From assembly GCA_024349245.1 (NCBI GenBank), contig JALDNG010000022.1, positions 11,038,501-11,102,500 on the forward strand: DNA of 64,000 bases. Direction: 5' to 3'. Under the pieces are notes generated by a model. The model worked only from the letters and a program-made list of their open reading frames with translations. It did no database searches and was not told the origin of the DNA. Origin of the DNA: Neodontobutis hainanensis. Lineage: Eukaryota > Chordata > Actinopteri > Gobiiformes > Odontobutidae. Below are positions 1-13,512 of this stretch, in pieces (positions within the stretch are counted from its first letter, which is position 1; each line of letters opens with the position of its first letter). The position numbers and the translations under genes are program-made.

Positions 1-2349
1 GGTTTACCCATATACAAAAATATACACCAGCAGATCATGTTTAGTGACATGATTTCTACTACTTAAGGATAATGAGACTAGTTTGGAAAAGTAAAAGCAT
101 GACAGCTATTGTTCCAAAAAGTGGACTTATGTTTTGCCCATTTAATGTAAATGTGGTGCCATGAGATATGCTTAATAATGTTTAAACTAATAATTATCTA
201 AAAAAAATAATGTCCATGTTAGAACAAATGCCAAAATGACATTTTCCATAATTACTGATAGAGTTACCAAGTTTTGAAAAGTTCAAGGATCAAAATAAAG
301 ATTTATTTGTACTGTTTACCCACATCTTTGGAGTAGCCTATAATTATATTTCAGGTTTTTCCTTTTATTTATTCTCTATATAAGAAATTTAAGAAATACA
401 CACACATCCTGTTTCCATTTAGCACCTACAGCACCTTTACAGTGTTTAGCAGTGGAATCCAGCAGATTTGACAGCCTTGTCTTTCAGGTCAGTGTAAGGC
501 TCTCAGCTGACGAGTCTGAATGGGATGGAACTGACAGGCTTGAAAAGTCCAAAGACAATCATCTTCAGAAGGGAATGTCCAAACTAATATCCAGTGCAAT
601 GGATCTTTCTGGATGTTAATGAGATGCGAATGTTACCCGGCTACAAGCTTTAACCTTCTTAAACTTGTGTGAGTATGTGAATGTGTTTGTATTATAGATC
701 ATAAAACTGTTTTTTTTATTCACAGACATCCATATATATAATATACAAATGTTCCTGGGTCAGGAAAAATATTCTGTCCACTAAAAACTTGCTTGTGAAC
801 CTCCAGCGGAAACTTTCTACTGATTTGCTTGTTGAAAAACAAGTGACTTCTGATAGTTAAATATCAATTTCCTCAGTAGTCATGCATCACATACATGTTT
901 TTTTTAGCCTGCATGTTGTTCTTCTGATGTTTGATTTACTCCAGGCACTTTAATATCACACTACTACACTTTATAAAGTGTGTTTTTATTTCTCTTTTGG
1001 GAGTGTTAAAAATGTTAAAAATATTTGTATAAAATATGACTCTACCTTTCCTACCAACTCATTTGCCACTAACTGACTCATTAGTCACATTTTCAGGAGA
1101 CAAAAAAAGGCCAGCTTAGCTTTTGATGTCAGTCACAATAAAGCTTGCTTGGCACAGACAATAAAGTCTGTGCCAACTAAAAGAAGACCCATACATTGGC
1201 TTTACTGCTTCCTGCACACAGTGTACTGTATTTCAGTTGGCATCACTTCAAGGTAAACATGAGTGCATATTTCTAATAGTATATAGCAAAACATTTTGGG
1301 TCATTAGCATATATAGAGAATATCATGTGTTCATTTTCCATAGGCACATTTAAAGAGGTATGTTTTTATTCTAGTTGCAATGTATCCACCTCATTCAGAG
1401 GTAATTGAAATTAGAGGAACATTTAGAGAACAAATTTAGAGAAAATAAGAAAACAATGGATCACATTCTTTGGCTTCCACTTTGTCCTTAAACTTGCATG
1501 CAATCTCCAAATCTCCAATCTTTTTTTTTTTTTTTAATGCTTCTGACACTGACTGTTCTCATTTGACATGCTTACTTACTACAGTCACTACACTTACATG
1601 CATCAGGACATTTACCTCGACTACAGTCCTTGTTCAAGCATGCATGGGAAAAATTTGAACATTTGAGTCTCCAAAACTTTGCTTAGGCTAACTGGTAACT
1701 TTAACTCACAATGGCATAGTCTGAGAAGCTGCATAAACATAAACTCTTCATGTCACGAAAGACAAAAAACACTGACTAACTACAGTCTAGAAGCAAAACT
1801 ATGTTAATTTTACCAGTCAAGAATTGCGTGTGTATTTAAATTGTGGTTAGTTAGAGAGAGAGTAGAGTTGGGTTGTTTGGTCTTGCTGAATGAGAGATGT
1901 TTAGTTGAAATAAATTGTGTGTGATTGCTGCTCCACTACTAGCTTGTGTGGTAAAACATATAGCACAAAGTAATGATTACAAGTCTACTTGTCACTCTAC
2001 GTGTGCTGAGAAAGACAAGTGACTGCGAAAGAGATTTTGAGATTAGGTGTCAGTGTGTGACAGCTCTGGAGAGCCAAGAGAAAGAACCCGCTTTAATCTG
2101 TTGTTTGCACAAGCACACACTTTATGGATATTAACCAGCAGGTGTTTGTGAATTAATGAGTATGTTTAAGCTTAAAAGAACAGACCTTTTACAAAATAGG
2201 AGGAGATGTGTGTTTATCTAGGCGAGTAATTAAATTGAGTGCATCGAAATCCAGGAAAAAGAACCCACCGGCACTGATTACTTCAGTATCAAGTCCAATA
2301 TAGATCTTTACATGTAATACATATATAATATTATAAAACAAGAGATAGG
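1..2349. other. intergenic, no feature recognised
   Basis: The region is AT-leaning unique sequence with short ORFs that have no recognisable domain. A T-run lies at about 1521-1535. No splice-consistent coding segment was seen. Confidence 0.6.
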
Positions 2350-2880
2350 AGGAGAACAAGCTGGGCCAGCTCTGTTCTGGGCTGATTCTGTTAAGGAGGT
2401 GGGTGAGAGAATGTTAGCCAAGCTGACAAACCCCTCTCACCCCCTGCGTAAGATTGTGGAGGCCTTGAGCAGCTCCTTCAGTGGCAGACACCCCCAGTGC
2501 AGGAAGGAGCCTTACTGCAGGTCATTCATACCCCCTGCAGTTACACTCATGTACAACAATAACTCAACAATTATGTGCAATATGTCTAATTTCCTTTTAT
2601 TACTTTGTAAATATGTAAATAGATTTATTTTGTGTTGTTAATACAATATCTTTATTATTAATATTGTTAATTTAACATTTAACTCCCTAATTACTTGCTT
2701 TTTAAAAATTCTCTCATATATAATGAAATGGGATATTTTAATAATTATGAATGTCTCTAAGATGTACAGAATGTCTTTATTGCATACACACCAATCTTAA
2801 ACGTTCTTACCTGTCTGAGAGCTCTGTGTGATCAATAAACTCAGATCTTTATCTTATTTCTATCTTATCTTAAGTAAGCC
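2350..2880 (+). mobile_element. non-LTR retrotransposon 3' remnant
   Basis: The frame at about 2372-2560 reads LFWADSVKEVGERMLAKLTN, PLRKIVEALSSSFSGR and CRKEPYCRSFIPPAVTLMYN. The closing pattern (SGR, then a Cys-Arg-rich patch and RSFIP-AV-L) is the C-terminal end that follows the reverse transcriptase in many fish LINE ORFs. An AT-rich tail and a TATCTTATTTCTATCTTATC run to 2880 fit a LINE 3' end. The clade cannot be named from this piece. Confidence 0.6.
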
Positions 2881-5800
2881 ACATTCTTTAAACTGCTTTG
2901 GCAAATGTAAAATATATTTAGGTTTCCATACATCCCAATGATTCCAAAGAGACAGAGCTAATAAACTTAATCTGTTCCTGTGCTCCCACAAGCCCCTCTG
3001 TCTATCTGGTCATCCTCCGAATACTCAGCACTGGGCTGTGCTTGACTGAAGCATTATAATAGCTCAAGGAAATGGCCTTCTTGAGAAACTTTCAGAGAGC
3101 TGTCAAAGGGAGAAGATTAATGCCTGGCCAGACTCTCAAGGGAACTGGACCCCCTCCTTTTTCTCTCTCTTACCCATTTTTTTTTAACCCCTTCTTCTCC
3201 CGTCTCATCAACTGCAAAAAGCCAATAATGGCAGGTCCCATGCAAATAAAAGATCCATTAACACCAGACACTCAAAATGCCAAACACACCTTTCTTAAGT
3301 CACTTTTTAAGTATAGTATTTGCACAGAGCTGATGTGCCATTATTCAAAAAAACTCCCAGAGTGAGTTGAGGAAGCACAAACATTGAATAGTTGATACAT
3401 TTAAAATGATTATTGCTGGCAGGGCTGTAAACACATCCATATTTAATTTTAATGTTTTCATTCAAATTAATATTTAGGGCATCATCATCTGTTTGTGATG
3501 ACTGACATTCAGAGATGCATCCAAAGCAAATCAAACTGGGGTCCATCCTGCAGCACAGATGTTGAGAGGACAGCTCTCTTTTGCATCTCCAGTCCCTCCT
3601 TTTTCCACACTCTTCTTCCCGAGTTTTGAAAGAAGCCAGGAAGTCTCAGCGGGGCGCCCTCTATATCTGCTCTGTTGTGGAATCAGCCGTCCTCCTTGGG
3701 GAATGCCTGTTTGAACTTTTCAAAATCAGAATTTGTAACGATGCCGCGCAAAGCAGAGAAGATACGGCCATAACAGAGGCAGACTGAAATGAGGAGGGGC
3801 CAGATCAAACACATCCCTTTGGGGAGCAGAGATGAACCTCAGAGCAAAAGCTCCAATCTCTTTCTCAAAGCACTGGCTGGATGCGGGACCCCTTTTGTCT
3901 CATACACTGTGCATGTTTGTGACCTCAGTCTGTCATTTGCATCCAAGCAGAATAAACAAGCATGTTATTTGTGTGGCATTCCTCAGGCCACCCACCCATT
4001 CCACTATAGAACTAACAGCACAGGGAGAATTAAAACCCTTGGGGTGATCCACATTCTTCTTCAGCAACGTACATACACTTTGAACAGCGAACACAGACTC
4101 AAAAATACTCAACTGCAATTTGCTGTGCATTTGTGTTGGCTAGGCTGCAGTGGCAGAATGATGGAGACGACAAGGCTAATTGCGTAGCTCAGAAAATGTA
4201 CAGAGAAATGAAAACAGTCATGTTTTTCTGAACACATGACTGAAGCAGAAAGCCAATGGCACTGACCCCAATATCACACCATATTTATTCTTCTAAAAGT
4301 AACCAGCTCAACTGTGCAGAGCCATAGCAGTCTCTCTTGTATTAAAACATTGCCAAAACAAACTATTAAACAAAGCAGTCTGTCCTTTATGAAGAATAGG
4401 ATTGTTACAGTTGGATAAGGGTGAAACTAGGCCACTTTGGCTCCAACAAATGAAATAAAGTAGTCCAAACTTTAGCCCAGACCCAATTTAAGTGAAAAAG
4501 AACCTTGTCTTTGGGGAAACACTATGGACACTCTAACATTGGGTCTATCGTGGATTATAAAGAATAAGAAAGGATTTTCTATAAGTGCTCTGAGAAATCC
4601 TTCTCTCTTGTATTGAGTAACTGCGGTCATATATAACAATTTGTACTGGGCATTGAACAAGGGTGAGCCACATTACATTTATAGTGCTTTATTTTATTTT
4701 TTAGATTTTATAAATTTGTAACAGTATGTGGTCAACCAAGTCCTTCTCAAACTACACAATTCTAGATAAAAAAGCCAAAAGACGGTTATTGTCTGGCCTC
4801 ATATTTTATTATTTTAATAGTAATCTGCATGTTGTTCCAAAATTGTTATGCCTCGTGTGCCTACAAATGCATTAGATTATTATTCTGATTAAGAGCTTGT
4901 ACACATATGTAACAGTTACCGGTTTTATAAATCTAACAGCCCAATGCAACTTCAACTAGTCGTAAAAGAACAACAAAAGGCCTATGTGACGACCCTGTCT
5001 AACCAAAAATATAAATACACACTCAGTGCATAGGCTAGTAGGACTTGTGGCTGTAACAATACACTGTATGGTCTCTTCCTATGCCCTTTTCATGTTTGAT
5101 TTTGGTTTTTGAAAAAAAAAGATGAAAAAAAAAAAAAGAAAAGCCCTATTTACATTAATAAAAATTGGCAACATAGATTTAAATAACATGGTTTAACAAA
5201 AATGCCAGTTGATTTGGCAAATAGCTTTTTATGACACTTTTTCTATTTAGTCTACTTCTTTAATTGGAAATATGTTTACTTGGTTGGATTGAAAAAAAGT
5301 TGTTCTATGTACAAGTAATATGGTAAATTAATGGTGCACCAGCCTGTCACTGTTGTTTATTGATGGTGTTCTTAATGCCACTCACCTAAAAGTTCCTATC
5401 CAATCAACTTTTAAAGGGTTATTAAAACATTTCAGTAACCTTATTGTGATAGGTGCTGTTGAAGATGTGGACTGACAATGGTCAGTGGTTATAGCGATGT
5501 GCAAATTTTCCATATCCCATAATTACTTTGCCAGTGTCTATTGCCAATAAATATTTCAAAGCACCAGCTGCCATAAAGTAAAACATAAATACAAAAAGTT
5601 ACCATGTGCAGACATCTATATACAGTTTAAAGTAATATAAATAATAGAGATCTTTTATTAAAAGTCTGCTCTGTATTTCCTCGGAGTGCAGTGTGACACA
5701 TCTTCAGTGGTGTGTGGTGGGTCCCTGTGCACCCAAAGTAATTACGTATGCTTTGCTACACCCAGCGGCTCCCAGTGTTAAAGGTGTGTAAAGTGTTATT

Positions 5801-6351
5801 GGCAGTAGATCCCACTGACCTCCCCTACACAGCTGTCAACCCGTTAACCAACGAGGTCGCCAAGGGTCACAGCTTGGCTTGCCATGTGACCAGTGGAGGT
5901 GACAGGCCAGAGGTCGATGGATCAAGTCCACTTCCAGAAAGTTGAGCGCAATGATGAGATCTGTCTCAGTGGTCCCTCTGTCAACAATAATTAGTGTGTC
6001 TCTAACTATACAGCTTGTGAATGAATAAGTGAAAATTGTTCCTGTCCCAGAGAGTACTGTCATAGTTCATTATGAATATGTTATGGTCCACTAAAAAAAT
6101 CATTAACACGGAAAGAAACATCTTATTCACTGTGTCTTCAAGGACAATTATTGAATGTGCTATAAAACTATTTTCCTCAGTCATCTGTTTCTGTCGAACA
6201 GTGAGTGTTTCAGCCTGAGGCACATAGCGATACATACAATACATATATAAATGTACACACAACAACCTGTCACATACTTTAACTTCTTAATGTCACTAAG
6301 TTAAATAATTGAAATGCTTATTTATACAGCTTACAGACACAAAAAAAACAT
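2881..6351. other. intergenic, no gene recognised
   Basis: The block at about 3560-3930 is more GC-balanced and may be a conserved noncoding segment. Its overlapping ORFs (3581-3787, 3789-4187) have no domain that I recognise. The rest is AT-rich. Confidence 0.55.
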
Positions 6352-7260
6352 GGGCCCAATCCCAATTTTCTAACTTACCCCTTTCCCCTTCCCCTTAGCT
6401 CTACCCCTTGGCCCTACAAAGGGAGAGGTAAGGGGTAGGGGTATGATTATACCCCTTTAAGAAGTGGGACACCACAACTGTATGGACATATATGTATAAT
6501 AAGATTTATAATTGCCTACTATAAGGTTTATAAATCACATACATAACATTATATAAGTCTTCATACTTTCTACTGTATATATGACTATATATAATCTTAT
6601 ATAGCTTATAATATAGCCTTTAATACATAACATAATATTATAAAATTGGTCTAATAACACGTCTGTCATTATCATACAGTGCATGAAAAGATTATTGTGA
6701 GTATTTTGAACAGTCTCAGTTGCTGTTTCCTCAGTCCCTGCTCACAGACAAAAGACGCTAAAGGATGGTTCTATGACCACAAAAACATAAAAGGACAGTT
6801 TGTTTACGATATATCAATTTATATCAACAAAAAATCAGATAGCAGTGTTATGCATTAATGAAGAAGTTTAAAGTTCTGCAAATATGAGACTGTGACCTGT
6901 CAATCAGTGTTGACAGTGTCGAACGTTAGCATACAGCAATTTTGACTAAACTTACAGATAAGAAAACAGATTAGTGTGTGAACAAGTTCAAGATTAAAGG
7001 AACATAGAACAGGGCTTTCATAATTTTTTTTATCTTTATTTTTGCCCAAATTAGTTACATTTTGCATGCCTCTCGCAACTGCGGAGCCAGTGAACACACT
7101 GCATTATGGGAAATTATCTTAGTGTGGTCCTCCAAAATCTCCATCTGGAGGGGTGTGCAGCCCTTCCCCTTGATCCAAATGAGTATTGGGACACGACTTT
7201 GTCTCTTGTGAATGTGCAAAACGAGGGTTAAGGGCCAAGGGGTAGAATTGGGATTGGGCA
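6352..7260. mobile_element. MITE-like element with long imperfect inverted ends
   Basis: The left end starts GGGCCCAATCCCAATT, then a CCCCTT-rich stretch to CCCCTTGGCCCTAC. The complement of the right end reads TGCCCAATCCCAATTCTACC, then CCTTGGCCCTT. The sub-ends also match (CCCCTT and AAGGGG blocks). The roughly 909-bp interior is AT-rich with no coding capacity. I cannot define a target duplication: CATG lies at both ends but is its own complement. It resembles fish hAT-derived MITEs, but the superfamily is not proven. Confidence 0.65.
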
Positions 7261-10104
7261 TGCTGAACTGGGTGTGCAGGTCTGACATAAAGAGAATCTA
7301 TGAACTGCTTTGTTTGATGTAAATGCTCAGGTCACCTCTTTAGTGAATTTGGACTTCAGCCCAGGTTCCTGTGAAAATGCAACTGTGGTGACTTTGTTTG
7401 GTTTCTGTGTCATTAAAACTATTGTCACATACACAGCACTTTTGAATTACCCTTAGTTTGAGGGTTAGTGTTATCACAGGGGTGTTGGAGGACATTTCTT
7501 CTTCAGTGTTCAGCAATGTTAATGCAGATCGTTTGTAAGCTGCTCTTTAATGTCACTTTTAACTCCACACACCTTTTTTCTTCCTTCCAGATGTTTTACA
7601 TGATGTCCTGTGTAAACCCACCCAACATGCTTCCACAAATCCCTCACATCATTGGTGCTACTGCTCGGTGTGACTTCAGACAGTCCTTCAGTCCTCTTTA
7701 CATCCTGCCAGTTTTATCACTATACCAACCATTGGACACTCTAGAGTCGGCTCACAAAGCAAAGTCTTGTGCTTCCTCGGTATGGGGATTAAACTGTTAA
7801 CTAGAGTGTGACAATTTGGTCAAGTCCTGCCTTTGAAATGCTAAGTGAACATGAATGGGAGGTAATAACCATGGTGTTTCTTACTCCCATTTGCTCTAAA
7901 TTTTGTCAAGGGCTAAATTCATGACTCAGTTGACCTAATACTAGATGGTCCTTAGGCTAGTGCTATTTAAAAGTTATTTTGTTCCTTAAGGCCCAAAAAA
8001 TAATAGAATGAGTGTAATATGATAATGAAATTGCTGGCCAGTTGCTATCCCATTGATTATATTAAGGCAATATAGACACGCAGAAGGAAAGAAAAAAAGA
8101 ATGCACAAAGAAATCAATTTCTGTCATTAATTCAAAATTCAAACCAGGGCAGAAGATATCTAGTACGTAACTTCTAAAAGTCAGAAGTTTGGAGGCTTAA
8201 CAAAAGCATTGTGCTTTGTACTGTGACCAGACAAATGTAAGATGTGAGAGGGCCATGAAAGAACAAGGTGACAGATGAGGCAGGAAGTGTGAGCCACTTG
8301 GCCACCAGGACATCCTGCCAGACTCAAAGGACTGTCTTTGGATGGCTGGTTTCTTTAGAGTGAAGACGTCTATTAAGCACTTGTTACACCCAAGCAGCCA
8401 CATTTCAAGTAGTTAATCTGTAAACCTTCAAAAGACCCCATTGCCGAAGCAAGACCTGTCTTTGAATAAAGCAATCATGAGGTATGCACTTCTAAATATG
8501 AATAATGAATGAGTACCAGATGAATAAATGCATCACCAATCCATGCTTATTGGCTTGAATTGTGCAGTAAATCCAAATTTATGTAAATTTTTATCCCTTA
8601 GTATACAACACTGTGAGCAAAACGGTTTGCATTTCAATGACAAACCACACTGAGCCTTCACTCAGACATTTAAATCCAAAGTTTGGAATTTCAATTGGAG
8701 ATTTTTCAGATCAGGTGCCTTTATCCCCCTGCCTGTTACTCTCCATATGATTGACACCCACTCTTTTTGTCTCCGGTCTGTTGAATGGGTGTGTATCTTT
8801 TTAACAGCAAGGCAGAAGTTTCACCTCCAGTGGAAAAGACAAGATTAAATGATTTGCTGCGATACTGACAAGCCCACAGTGTGTTGTTGCTCAGAGATTT
8901 AAAAGAAATTCAGTCCTGGGCCAAAGAGTGGTTGCAAAGGAAACACATTAGACAGAGATGCTACCAAGTGATAACCAGTCATACACTATGTAATGTCTAA
9001 CTTGTATTATTGAGAAAACGAACAAAATACAATAACAAGCCAAATTGTATTTAAATTTTCCAAAAATGTCTCCACCAACATAATTCAAACCATATTAAAC
9101 TTCCTACATTAAAGCATTGCCAAGCTCTTCCTCTCAACTCATGAGCGGTTCTTCACATAATGTAATGAAGCCTCTCTTTTAATTTCTTGCCAGCAAGTCA
9201 CTTTTCAAATTTACATCAGTGAATTTACAATGGAAATCGTAATTTAATCACACTATGAATTATTTATCTGCATTTTTCTAGGGCAACAGATTGTAGCGTA
9301 AGTCAAAGGAGTGGAGACAGGAAGACGAAGCAGGGCTAAAATGACAAAAAAGAATAGTGGTGTTGTTTTGTGCATTAAGCTTTGAGTATTTTAGAGTTCT
9401 TGTTGTTTGTATGATGGTCATTAGCAGCAAGAAATTATGTACAAGACAGTATAGTGGTGTAGTCAAAGATCCATTTAGTTCCATTTAGAGCACAGGAGGT
9501 TGTCAGACAACATTTTGTTCAACTTATTCAGTTGTATTAAGTTATACATTTGTCTATTTTAGAGAGACAAAAGCAGAGACCTGTAGGTTTTAAGTAGTGT
9601 ATTTTTTCTTGGAGCTGTAATCACACATTATAATTGTTATGTTTAATAGTATTAAATGTGGCTCATATGCATTGATAAACATTAATAATAATTTTTAGGA
9701 AACTATATTACAATAAAGAGATAAAATAAGTCAGTATTTTCTGCTGTTAAACCAAATAAAAAAATATATTTTTGAATGTGCTATTTGGCACATGCACACT
9801 CTTCTGTGTTATTTTAGTGCTCATAATATTAGAACAATATAGAAGGATATTGCTAGTTACTCATGTGTATGGTAAATTAAGCATGGGTCAGTTTGATTCC
9901 TCTGAAGTTAATTTATTTTTTCACTGTTTCATTGGGAAATTTCTGTTTTTAAACAGCTTCAAAATTGTCTAAACTAAAACTAAGCCCTGTTTTCATCCAG
10001 GTCTCTTAACTCCCTAAATACCGCTCACGAAAGCCAGAGAACCACCAGTGGTGCCACAGTTTCAGAACTGATTTATTAAAAATGTATTTATGTGGTGTAA
10101 AAAT
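7261..10104. other. intergenic, no gene recognised
   Basis: I see no gene or repeat termini. The block at about 8640-8960 is unique and balanced in composition, but I have no evidence of function. Confidence 0.55.
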
Positions 10105-10411
10105 TCTGCGAGGAGTCTGTATGTCCTCCAACGTGTTACCATGGGTTCTCTCCGGGTACTCCGGCTTCCTCCCACCGTCCAAAGACATGCATGTATAGGT
10201 TAATTGGCAACTCTAAAGTGTCCCTAGTGAATGAATGTGAGGTTGAATTGTCTGTCACTGTCTGTCTACTATGTTAGCCTTGCGACTATCTGGCCACTGT
10301 CCAGGGTGTACCCCGTGTAAGGCCCAAAGCTGCTGGGATAGGCTCTAGTCACCCGTGACCCCTAAGTGGGACTAAGTGGTAGAAAATGAATAAATGAATG
10401 AATAAATGGTG
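10105..10411 (+). repeat. teleost LINE-tail/SINE-like interspersed repeat, copy A
   Basis: It contains GGGTTCTCTCCGGGTACTCC, CCAAAGACATGCATG, CCAGGGTGTACCCCG and GCTGGGATAGGCTC, and ends in a TGAATAAATGAATGAATAAA tail. This is a very common teleost interspersed repeat, which I take to be the 3' end of an L2-like LINE family. There is no ORF. Confidence 0.8.
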
Positions 10412-12900
10412 TAAAAATGTAAAAGTTGTGATGAAACAAAAGCTTGCCCCGTATTCATTTTGTGCCATTATAGCAGCAACACTGCAAGACTTCCTTTAAG
10501 ACTTCCTCTTAATCCATAAACTGAGAAAGTACAAAAATGTAAGGTAGGTCTATAAACTTTCTATAGTGAGAAGTGTTTTTAGATTTGTACAGTCTATATT
10601 AGATTTTATTACAGTGCAAAATGAGCAAACGAGTTAGTATAATGCACCTTCCAAATTGACAGCTTCAGTTTTGCTTCACAGCTGTGTCTGTCGTAAAATC
10701 ACATCTACTCTTGTGTCCAGGGCAGAAATTCAATCAAGGGAGTGGAAGTTAGGGGGGGGGGGGTTAATTTGTTTTTCTCATTTTGGGGATGGGAGCCCCA
10801 TAGTGCCACTCCCATACCCACTCCTTCTCCCCATGTGGACCTTTCAATTTGCCAGATTAGTGGCCTTATTGTACCCCTGACATGTTCTAGAGACAGCCAG
10901 CAGAATGCCAGCATCACCAAAGCCCCCTTCTTCCTCCTCGTTTGCTCCTCTGCTTGAGCCTTTCCCCGTCTTCCAAATCTTATTAAGCTAATTAACTCTT
11001 ACCCCCTACACCAATTTCATTTCATCTCGTTTAGTTGCCTGTGCCATTCCCAACCCAGTCTTTAATCACTTTTAAGGTAAAACCATAATGTGGCAGTACA
11101 GTAACCCAACGCTCTCAGGCGTGGTGTGTGCAGAGAGCTTCAGAAAATGGATTTGCAATTATGAGTGTGTTTATTCAAACCCTCTTTCTTTAAAAAAAAG
11201 AGAACAACCTCGACGAGACCAAAATATTCTGTTTCCATGGCGATATGGTCTTAGTCAAGCTTCAAATAGCATACCATATGAGTGTTTTAAATTTGACTTT
11301 TCTCAAGCAACAAACTAGATGGAAATACAGCTGTGTGAACATATCCCAGCAAAGTTCAATTTTTATTATTATTACTCCTTTACAAAAAGCTATACTTGAT
11401 TTACTAGATTTCAATATTTTTAAGTTTAATTTCTAACACAACAATTCTAATTTTTAGTTTATTGATTTTTAGTTTATTTGGCCCTTTTTAATTTTAATTT
11501 TAAGCTGTATACACCTTGCAATGCCCTCTAATACAACATTAATCTTTAATCCGTACTTGAGCGTCATCAAAACATACCCAAAAGAGAAAGTATGACCCTT
11601 CATGCCATAACACAGGAGGATGTAACCTTTCTTTTTAAGGCAGAAACAACTTATGACTTGGCCAAGGGGAGACAGGTTACCCTTTCTGAGAATACCATTC
11701 ACATAGGCAGCAGATTATCCGATCAAATGAACAGGACAGGCTTTGGTTGAGTGCCTATTATAAGTTATGTCAGTCATGGCAGTATTAGAAAAAAGAAGAA
11801 TAAAAAATAAATAAATTGAAAAATGTGATTTTGTTTTCTTTGTTCAGGCTAAAACAAATACCAATATAACCAAGATATTAATATCTATTAGCTCTGGCGC
11901 GTAGGGACAATATTTTTCTTAATTTGTTACCGGCAGTGCGATAAGAAAATGAAAGAGTTGACCCCACACACAGTACAAGGACTATCTGTTGGACCACAGG
12001 GAAGGTCTCCTCAGGGTCCTGCCTGCTTGCTGCTGCTTCAACTGAGCTAGAATACAGTTGCATCTGAACTGTTGCCTTTTGTTCATCTCATTTTAGAGAT
12101 TATTGTTAGTGGATTTTGATGGGTGGGTCAGATAAACTGGAAAACTTTATTTAAACCACATTTTCCCCATTGTAGAGATTCTTGATTAGCACAAAATGTA
12201 TTTGGTATCTTTTGGTTTATTAAGCCATTTCTTGTTTCTCTTTTTCTTATAACACACACACTCAACCAAAAAGGCAACGAAAACTGACCATAACACCCTT
12301 GTGACAATAGAATTTGGCTTTTTGCTGTGAAAAGACACTTGTGTAAACTTGCTTGGTGGGAAGCTCAGTGTTAGGACTCCAACCATTTCACAAGTGGCTG
12401 ATAAATAGCTGTTCAAATGTTTTTTATGACATTAGCCACACATTGACTATCTCAAAGCTGACAACTTTATTGAAGCACTTCCTGTTTTTGGTTCTTATCT
12501 CTAACCAACCACTGATCTCCTTATTTAGTCCAGACAGTGCTTTACTTTAAACAACATGAAAGATAGAAGGCTTTCAAAGATATAGTCCCATGCACTGCAA
12601 ATCCGGAAGTGAGGAAGGAAGGATGAGTTCCTGTTAAAAGGAGCTGGAGCAGCAGCTGACAGAAGCCACATTGTCAATAGGGTGTGAAATTCCTGCTTGG
12701 ATGGGACCTCCATCTGGTAAATAGCTAAAGGGACAACGGAGGGGGGAGGAAAAGCGTCAGCCTGTCTGCCCACGTTGCTCCCAGAAGTCTTTCCAGCTTG
12801 CTCAAGAAGAGAGCAGGGTTTATCTGTGGTCACTGATCCCCAACCAATCTCCAACCAACCTCCGTTGGCAGCTAGCAGGGGGCACAACACTGGGTTATTG
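10412..12900. other. intergenic, no gene recognised
   Basis: A G-run lies at about 10752-10762. Short ORFs on both strands show no recognisable similarity. Confidence 0.55.
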
Positions 12901-13252
12901 AGCAGCAGTGGCTCAGTGGTAGAGCGGCCGTCCTTCAACCGGAAGGTAGTAGGTTCGATTCCCGCTCTCCCCACTGTTCATACTGTCGTTGTGTCCTTGG
13001 GCAAGACACTTAACCCACCTTGCCTTGTATGATTGTGTAAGAATGTGAATGTATGTGGTGATGGTCAGAGAGGCCGTAGGAGCGGAATGGCTGCCACGTC
13101 TCAGTGTGTCAGTGTGCACCAGGGCAGCTGTGGTTACTGTTGTAACTTACCATCACCAGTGTGACTGTGTATGAATGAATAATTGATATGTAAAGCGTCT
13201 TTGCGTCCCCAGAAAAGCGCTTTATAAAATTGATCAATTATTATTATTATTG
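12901..13252 (+). mobile_element. tRNA-derived SINE, copy 1
   Basis: It has the same head as the copy at 14258: A box at 12909-12919, B box at 12952-12962, and the CCTTGGGCAAGACACTTAAC body. The 3' half differs from that copy. It ends in AAAAGCGCTTTATAAAATTG followed by an (ATT)n tail to 13252. TTATTG occurs just before the head and at the end of the tail, a possible short target duplication that the tail makes unreliable. Confidence 0.85.
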
Positions 13253-13319
13253 CTTGTTACTTGTTTATACAGTAACAGCTGTTCATATTGGATATAAGGA
13301 ATATTGATTTCACTGATTG

Positions 13320-13512
13320 ATTTTCTTCTGCTTAGTTCTGTCAGGGGTCACAGGTGACTTGAGCCTAACCCAGCAACTTTGGGCCAACAGAGTCCAGCTA
13401 GTTGCGGGGCTGACAATTAGGGACAGACATTGACAGACAACCATTCACTCTCACATTCATCCACTAGGGACACTTTAAAATTGCCAATTGACCTATACAT
13501 TTATGTCTTTGA
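13320..13512 (-). repeat. same LINE-tail repeat, copy B (partial)
   Basis: This is the reverse-complement orientation of copy A, recognisable by the order GGGGTCACAGGTGACTTGAG, CAGCAACTTTGGGCC, GACAGACAACCATTCACTCT and CACTAGGGACACTTTAAAAT. It is truncated and diverged, and lies between SINE copy 1 and the Harbinger-like element. Confidence 0.75.

Noticed and set aside
3581..4187. overlapping ORFs of 68 and 132 codons upstream of ephb3
   Set aside because: There is no recognisable domain. The block may be conserved noncoding sequence, but coding potential is not supported.
12525..12974. 149-codon minus-strand ORF (MGRAGIEPTTFRLKDGRST start)
   Set aside because: Its beginning is the antisense of the SINE tRNA-like head, where B-box translations often give 'GIEPTTFRL' peptides. 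The rest has no support.
12909..12975. possible tRNA genes at the A/B-box segments (also 14267-14325 and 45913-45966)
   Set aside because: Boxes A and B are present, but no complete cloverleaf with a paired acceptor stem was seen. The shared downstream body shows these are SINE heads.
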